NCBI GenBank assembly: GCA_902475005.1
Contig: CABRXV010000040.1
Span: 1-18,413 of the forward strand
Origin: CABRXV01 sp900754955
Lineage (GTDB): Bacteria; Actinomycetota; Coriobacteriia; Coriobacteriales; Eggerthellaceae
Direction: 5' to 3'
DNA length: 18,413 nt
The notes below the pieces were generated by a model. The model worked only from the letters and a program-made list of their open reading frames with translations, did no database searches and was not told the DNA's origin. Position numbers and translations under genes: made by a program. The first letter of the stretch is position 1. Each line of letters begins with the position of its first letter. Below are positions 13,884 through 18,413 of this stretch, in pieces.

Positions 13884-16800
13884 GTGACGAGCGAAACCCC
13901 ATTCGCTGAAGAAACTGCCCCTCGCCCTGAAAACAACCCGAAACCCACATGCGCAGCCAGCCAGAACCTGCTCGTCGGCATCGACGTGGGGTCAACGACC
14001 ACGAAGATCGCCGCGCTCGACGCCGAAACCCGCGAGATCGTGTTTTCGCGCTACGTGCGCCATCATGCGCGTCAGGCAGAATGCACGAGCCGCCTGCTCT
14101 CCGAGCTGCGCGAAGCCTGCCCCCATGCGCACATCAAAGCCACCGTCGCCGGATCGGGCGGCACCACCGTCGCGCGCATCCTCGACGTTCCCTACATCCA
14201 GGAAGTGGTTGCGAACTCGCTTTCCATCAAGGCGTACCACCCGCAGACGCGCTGCGCCATCGAGCTGGGCGGTCAGGACGCCAAGATGATCTTCTTCAAG
14301 CCCGACGAGCAGACGGGCGCCATGACCGTGTCTGACATGCGCATGAACGGCTCATGCGCCGGCGGCACCGGTGCCTTCGTGGACGAGATCGCCACCGTGC
14401 TCAACGTGCCTATCGAGCAGTTCGACGAACTCGCGAGCCGCGGCACCGCGCTGCACAGCATCTCGGGCCGCTGCGGCGTGTACGCCAAAACCGACATCCA
14501 GCCGTTGCTCAACCAGGGCATTCCCAAGGAGGACATCGCCCTGTCGTCGATGCACGCCATCGCCAAGCAGACCATCGGCGGCCTCGCCCAGGGCATCGAC
14601 ATCGAGGCGCCCGTGATCTTCGAAGGCGGGCCGCTCACGTTCAACCCCACACTCATCAAGGTGTTCGCCGAACGGCTCGACCTCGCGCCTGACGATGTGA
14701 TCATCCCCGCGCATCCCGAGATCATGGTGGCACTCGGCGCAGCCATCGCCGCAGAGGACTTCCCAACCGAGCAGAACCGCGCCCTCGTGCTCGACGAGGC
14801 GATCGCCGCGCTTGACGCGTACGACCCAGCATCCGACGCCGAGAACAAACAGGTGCCTCCCCTCTTCGAGACCGACGAGGAGTATGCCGCCTTCGTCGCG
14901 CGCCACACTGCCCCGCCCATGGTCGAGCCCGTGCCGAACGCGCAGGGTGCGCTGCCGTGCTGGATCGGCGTCGACTGCGGATCCACCACCACGAAGCTCG
15001 CGCTGCTCAACGAGGACGGCGAACCGTTCGACTCGTTCTACGCCTCGAACGAAGGCGAGCCGCTCGACGTGGCACGCGGCGCCCTCGTTGCGCTGCGCGA
15101 CAAGTACCGCGCTCGCGGCATTGAGCTCGACGTGCGCGGCATCGGCTCCACCGGCTACGGCGAGCTCATGTTCGCGAGCGCCTTCCACTGCGACTATCAC
15201 GTGGTGGAAACGGTGGCCCACGCGCACGCCGCGCAGACCTACCTGCCCGACGTCACCTTCGTGCTCGACATCGGCGGCCAGGACATGAAGGCTATCTGGA
15301 TGGACCACGGCGTCATCACCGACATCCTCATGAACGAGGCGTGCTCGAGCGGCTGCGGCTCGTTCCTCGAGAACTTCGCTTCCACGCTCAACATCCCCGT
15401 GGAGGGCATCGCCGAGATGGCGTTTGCGTCCGAATCGCCTGCTGCGCTCGGCAGCCGCTGCACCGTGTTCATGAACTCCTCGATCGTCACCGAACAGCGC
15501 AACGGCAAGACGCCTGCCGACATCATGGCCGGCCTCTGCATGTCCATCATCGAGAACGTGTTCACTAAGGTCATCCGCGTGTCGAACCTCGACCAGCTCG
15601 GCGACGCCATCATGGTGCAGGGCGGCACATTCGCCAACGACGCCGTGCTGCGCGCCTTCGAGCGCTACATCGGACACGACGTGCACCGCGCGCCCTACCC
15701 CGGCCTCATGGGCGCCATCGGCGTCGCGCTGCTCACCAAGGAGCAGGCGGAAGAGCGCGCCGCGGCGGTGCTCGCAGATGCGGCTCACACGTCCGATGCG
15801 CCCGCCGCGCAGGCATCGAGCTCGCATCCCAGCACCTTCATCGGCCTCGACGCACTCGACGCGTTCTTCTACGAGCAGGAGACCAACCTCGTGTGCCCCT
15901 TCTGCCAGAACCACTGCAGCCGCACGCGCGTGGTGTTCTCGGACGGCAGCTCCTACGTCACGGGCAACCGCTGCCCGAAAGGCGAGGTGGTGGGTGATCC
16001 GCACGACGAGGCGGTGCGCCGCCAGGTGAAGGAGGCGGCCTCCGCCATCGAATCGGTCACCAACCTGTTCGACGTGCGCGAGAAGTTGCTGTTCGACGAC
16101 TGGATGTACCGCCGCATCGCGCCGAAGCGCAACCTGCGCATCGGCCTGCCGCGCGTGCTCGCGCTGTGGGACACCGCCCCGTTCTGGCGCGTGTTCTTCG
16201 AGGCGCTCGGATTCGACGTGGTACTCTCTCGCAAGAGCACGCGCGCCATGTACGAGAGCGGCCTGTCGAGCGTCACGTCCGACACCATCTGCTTCCCCGC
16301 CAAGCTCGTGCACGGGCACATCCGCGACCTTGTGAAACAGCAGGTCGACCGCATCTTCATGCCCATCATCACCACCGTGCAGCCCGAGGGCACGGCCGAC
16401 ACCGCCGAGTCGATGTGCGCCGTCGTGAAGGGCTACCCCATGGTGCTGCGCGCCTCCGACAACCCCGAGGAGCGGTTCGGCATCCCCTTCGACACGCCGC
16501 TGTTCCACTGGTACAAGAACACCGACCGCGACCGTCAGCTCACCGAGTACATGCGCGACACGTTCGGTATCGAACCCGCGCTCGCGCGCCTCGCCATCGA
16601 GCAAGCTGACGCCACCATGGACACGTTCCACAAGACGCTGCGGAATGCCGGCGCCGCCGCGCTCAAGGAGGCGCGCGAAGCCGGCACCTACGCGATGATC
16701 CTCGCGTCGCGCCCCTACCAGAACGACCCACTCGTCAACCACGACCTGCCGCGCCTGTTCGCCGAGCAGGGCATCGCCGTGCTCACCGTGGACTCCGTAC

Positions 16801-18413
16801 CCGGCATCACCGAGGTCGACCTGTCGAAAAGCCGGCTCGACATCGCCAACAACTTCCACGCGCGCATGCTTGCGGGCGCGCTCATCGCCGCGCGCGACGA
16901 GAACCTCGAGTACGCGCAGATCGTCTCGTTCGGCTGCGGCCACGACGCCTACCTCTCCGACGAGATCATCCGCCTCATGCACGAGACGTCCGACAGCTCG
17001 CCGCTCATCCTCAAAGTCGATGAGAGCTCCATCGAGGGACCGCTGCGCATCCGTGTGCGCTCGTTCGTGGAGACGCTCAACATCCGCCGGCGCCGCGGAC
17101 TGCTCGGCACACCGCACGAGCTGCGCGATCCCTATCCCGTGAAGTACACGCGCGCCGACCGCAAGCGCCGCATGACGGTGCTCGTGCCGAACACCTCGCA
17201 CGCGTTCAGCCGCATGATGGCCGCCGTGTTTACCAAGCAGGGGCTCAACGCCGTGCCGATCCCGCTCGGACGCGAACGCGCCATCGCGCTTGGCAAGAAA
17301 TACGTGCACAACGACATCTGCTTCCCCGCGCAGATCGTCATCGGCGAGGCGCTCGCGGCGCTCGAGAGCGGCGAGTACGACCTCGACAACGTGTGCATCG
17401 GCATGGCGAAGTACGTGGGCGACTGCCGCCTTACGCACTACAGCGCGTTGCTGCGCAAGGCGCTCAATGACGCGGGCTACGCCAACGTGCCCATCCTCAC
17501 CAACGACGACGTCGACTCGCACGACATGCACCCTGGCTTCCGCTTGAGCCTGCTGTCGGGCATGCGCATCGCGTTCGCCCTGCCCATGATCGACGTGCTC
17601 GAAGAGTTGCTACGCAAGATGCGCCCCTACGAGTTGGAGGCGGGCAGCGCCGAAGCCGCCTTCGAGCGCGCACTCGATCTTGTGATCGACGGCATCGGCG
17701 GCGGCATCCGCGGCATGTCACGCGCGTTCGAAAAGGCGATCGATATGATGGCCCAGGTGCGCTACGACCGCTCGACCCTGCGGCCGCAGGTGCTCATCGT
17801 GGGCGAATACCTCCTGAACTTCCACCCCGGCGCCAACCACAACATCGAGCAGTACCTCGAGAACAACGGCTTCGAGATCATCGAGGCGCGCATGACCGAT
17901 GTCATTCGCAAGACGTACTTCTACAAGCACGCGCAGGACAAGGAATACGACATCGACAAGCCGCTCGATTACCGCTTCAACAACGCCATCTCGGACTCGT
18001 TCTTCGAGCTTGCGCACGACAACTGCGACCGCATCGCGCGGCGCCACCCGCTCTACGAGCGTCCCGCGCGCCTGCCCGAACTCGTCGAAGCGAGCGACAA
18101 CATCATCCACCACACGTTTGATGCGGGCGAGGGCGTGCTCATCCCCGGCGAGATCCTCCATCACGCCGCGCGGGGGTGCCGCTCGTTCGTGATCCTGCAG
18201 CCGTTCGGCTGCCTGCCGAACCACGTGGTGGGCCGCGGCATCGCGAAGGCGCTCAAGCGCGCCTACCCCGATGCGCAGATCCTGCCGCTCGACTACGACC
18301 CCGACGTGAGCTTCGCCAACATCGAGAACCGCCTCCAGATGCTCGTCATGAGCGCGCAGGCGCAGCGCGCGGGCGTCGCGGACACCGCGAGCGCCGCGAG
18401 CGCCACGACGGCG
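13884..18413 (+). CDS. 2-hydroxyacyl-CoA dehydratase activase fusion protein (3' end cut by window edge)
   Basis: This is an enormous cytosolic protein; 1510 residues are visible without a stop. Seen, in order: a first ASKHA/BcrAD-BadFG activase module (LVGIDVGSTTTKIA at about 31-44; IELGGQDAK; NGSCAGGTGAFVDE with C158; SGRCGVYAKTD with C197), a second activase module (WIGVDCGSTTTKLA from 360; DIGGQDMKA near 462; NEACSSGCGSF near 484), a Cys-rich CPFCQNHCSRTRV (from 671) with later NRCPKGE, a DUF2229 module (RIGLPRVLALWDTAPFW near 752), and C-terminal regions resembling dehydratase subunits (SDTICFPAKL, NDICFPAQI, KYVGDCRLTHYS). Activases use ATP and a shared 4Fe-4S cluster to send one electron to dehydratases of 2-hydroxyacyl-CoA; the partner is unknown here. 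The GTG at 13884 has AAAGGA (13871-13876) 7 nt upstream. Confidence 0.92.
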   Translation, partial: MTSETPFAEETAPRPENNPKPTCAASQNLLVGIDVGSTTTKIAALDAETREIVFSRYVRHHARQAECTSRLLSELREACPHAHIKATVAGSGGTTVARILDVPYIQEVVANSLSIKAYHPQTRCAIELGGQDAKMIFFKPDEQTGAMTVSDMRMNGSCAGGTGAFVDEIATVLNVPIEQFDELASRGTALHSISGRCGVYAKTDIQPLLNQGIPKEDIALSSMHAIAKQTIGGLAQGIDIEAPVIFEGGPLTFNPTLIKVFAERLDLAPDDVIIPAHPEIMVALGAAIAAEDFPTEQNRALVLDEAIAALDAYDPASDAENKQVPPLFETDEEYAAFVARHTAPPMVEPVPNAQGALPCWIGVDCGSTTTKLALLNEDGEPFDSFYASNEGEPLDVARGALVALRDKYRARGIELDVRGIGSTGYGELMFASAFHCDYHVVETVAHAHAAQTYLPDVTFVLDIGGQDMKAIWMDHGVITDILMNEACSSGCGSFLENFASTLNIPVEGIAEMAFASESPAALGSRCTVFMNSSIVTEQRNGKTPADIMAGLCMSIIENVFTKVIRVSNLDQLGDAIMVQGGTFANDAVLRAFERYIGHDVHRAPYPGLMGAIGVALLTKEQAEERAAAVLADAAHTSDAPAAQASSSHPSTFIGLDALDAFFYEQETNLVCPFCQNHCSRTRVVFSDGSSYVTGNRCPKGEVVGDPHDEAVRRQVKEAASAIESVTNLFDVREKLLFDDWMYRRIAPKRNLRIGLPRVLALWDTAPFWRVFFEALGFDVVLSRKSTRAMYESGLSSVTSDTICFPAKLVHGHIRDLVKQQVDRIFMPIITTVQPEGTADTAESMCAVVKGYPMVLRASDNPEERFGIPFDTPLFHWYKNTDRDRQLTEYMRDTFGIEPALARLAIEQADATMDTFHKTLRNAGAAALKEAREAGTYAMILASRPYQNDPLVNHDLPRLFAEQGIAVLTVDSVPGITEVDLSKSRLDIANNFHARMLAGALIAARDENLEYAQIVSFGCGHDAYLSDEIIRLMHETSDSSPLILKVDESSIEGPLRIRVRSFVETLNIRRRRGLLGTPHELRDPYPVKYTRADRKRRMTVLVPNTSHAFSRMMAAVFTKQGLNAVPIPLGRERAIALGKKYVHNDICFPAQIVIGEALAALESGEYDLDNVCIGMAKYVGDCRLTHYSALLRKALNDAGYANVPILTNDDVDSHDMHPGFRLSLLSGMRIAFALPMIDVLEELLRKMRPYELEAGSAEAAFERALDLVIDGIGGGIRGMSRAFEKAIDMMAQVRYDRSTLRPQVLIVGEYLLNFHPGANHNIEQYLENNGFEIIEARMTDVIRKTYFYKHAQDKEYDIDKPLDYRFNNAISDSFFELAHDNCDRIARRHPLYERPARLPELVEASDNIIHHTFDAGEGVLIPGEILHHAARGCRSFVILQPFGCLPNHVVGRGIAKALKRAYPDAQILPLDYDPDVSFANIENRLQMLVMSAQAQRAGVADTASAASATTA

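Noticed and set aside
13823..13909. A 28-codon leader peptide starting at ATG 13823
   Set aside because: AAGGAG abuts the ATG with no spacer, which is too close for initiation, and the frame overlaps the true GTG start without regulatory codons that stand out.
14352..17531. A 1059-codon open frame on the minus strand
   Set aside because: It lies wholly antisense to the activase gene, which has clear motifs throughout. Long antisense frames are expected in GC-rich genes, and the translation is low-complexity (His/Arg/Glu/Ala) with no recognisable domain.

Overview
The window looks like chromosomal DNA of a high-GC actinobacterium, most plausibly class Coriobacteriia, family Eggerthellaceae (Eggerthella, Slackia, Adlercreutzia or a relative). 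This is inferred from four things: the strong G/C bias at third codon positions, Sec/lipoprotein and sigma-70-like signals set in short AT-rich islands, a large 2-hydroxyacyl-CoA dehydratase activase fusion protein of the kind found in anaerobes, and an AGCS amino-acid symporter. No insertion sequence, phage gene, tRNA, rRNA or CRISPR array was seen.

Layout, left to right. (1) Bases 1-877, minus strand: a PfkB/ribokinase-type sugar kinase that runs off the left edge. A LacI-type palindrome lies upstream of it. (2) Bases 1003-1098: a short promoter plus perfect hairpin, probably a small RNA gene, followed by a DMT/EamA exporter (1295-2338). (3) Bases 2470-3939, minus strand: an AGCS sodium:amino-acid symporter. 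(4) Bases 3955-4813 hold no protein gene. They contain a second copy of the promoter-hairpin module (4206-4303), a perfect 16-bp parS site (4496-4511) and a promoter overlapped by an inverted repeat that looks like a MarR operator. (5) Bases 4814-9339: a tight five-gene operon encoding a zinc-ribbon membrane protein, a MarR regulator, a DUF5685 protein, a J-domain protein with a cysteine-rich tail, and a short Hsp70/DnaK. It ends at a clear intrinsic terminator (9435-9476). (6) Bases 9496-12599: a FecCD-type permease, its ATPase and its substrate-binding lipoprotein, probably for iron-siderophore, haem or corrinoid uptake, closed by tandem hairpins. (7) Bases 12902-13627: a CmpB-type membrane protein, probably translated from a leaderless mRNA. 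(8) Bases 13884 to the right edge: a giant protein of at least 1510 residues with two activase (ASKHA) modules followed by DUF2229 and dehydratase-like modules.

The most novel-looking signal is the pair of promoter-hairpin modules. The two copies share their -35 and -10 boxes with an exact 17-bp spacer, the 5' tail and a C-rich loop. Their 17-bp stems differ at three base pairs, and each difference is compensated on the other arm. That is what an RNA under selection for structure should look like, and it suggests an undescribed small-RNA family. The second signal is the Hsp70 operon: a dedicated J-protein and Hsp70 pair tied to DUF5685 and an apparently autoregulating MarR protein, with no GrpE and no CIRCE or HAIR heat-shock box seen. 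The parS site suggests that the window lies on the origin side of the chromosome.
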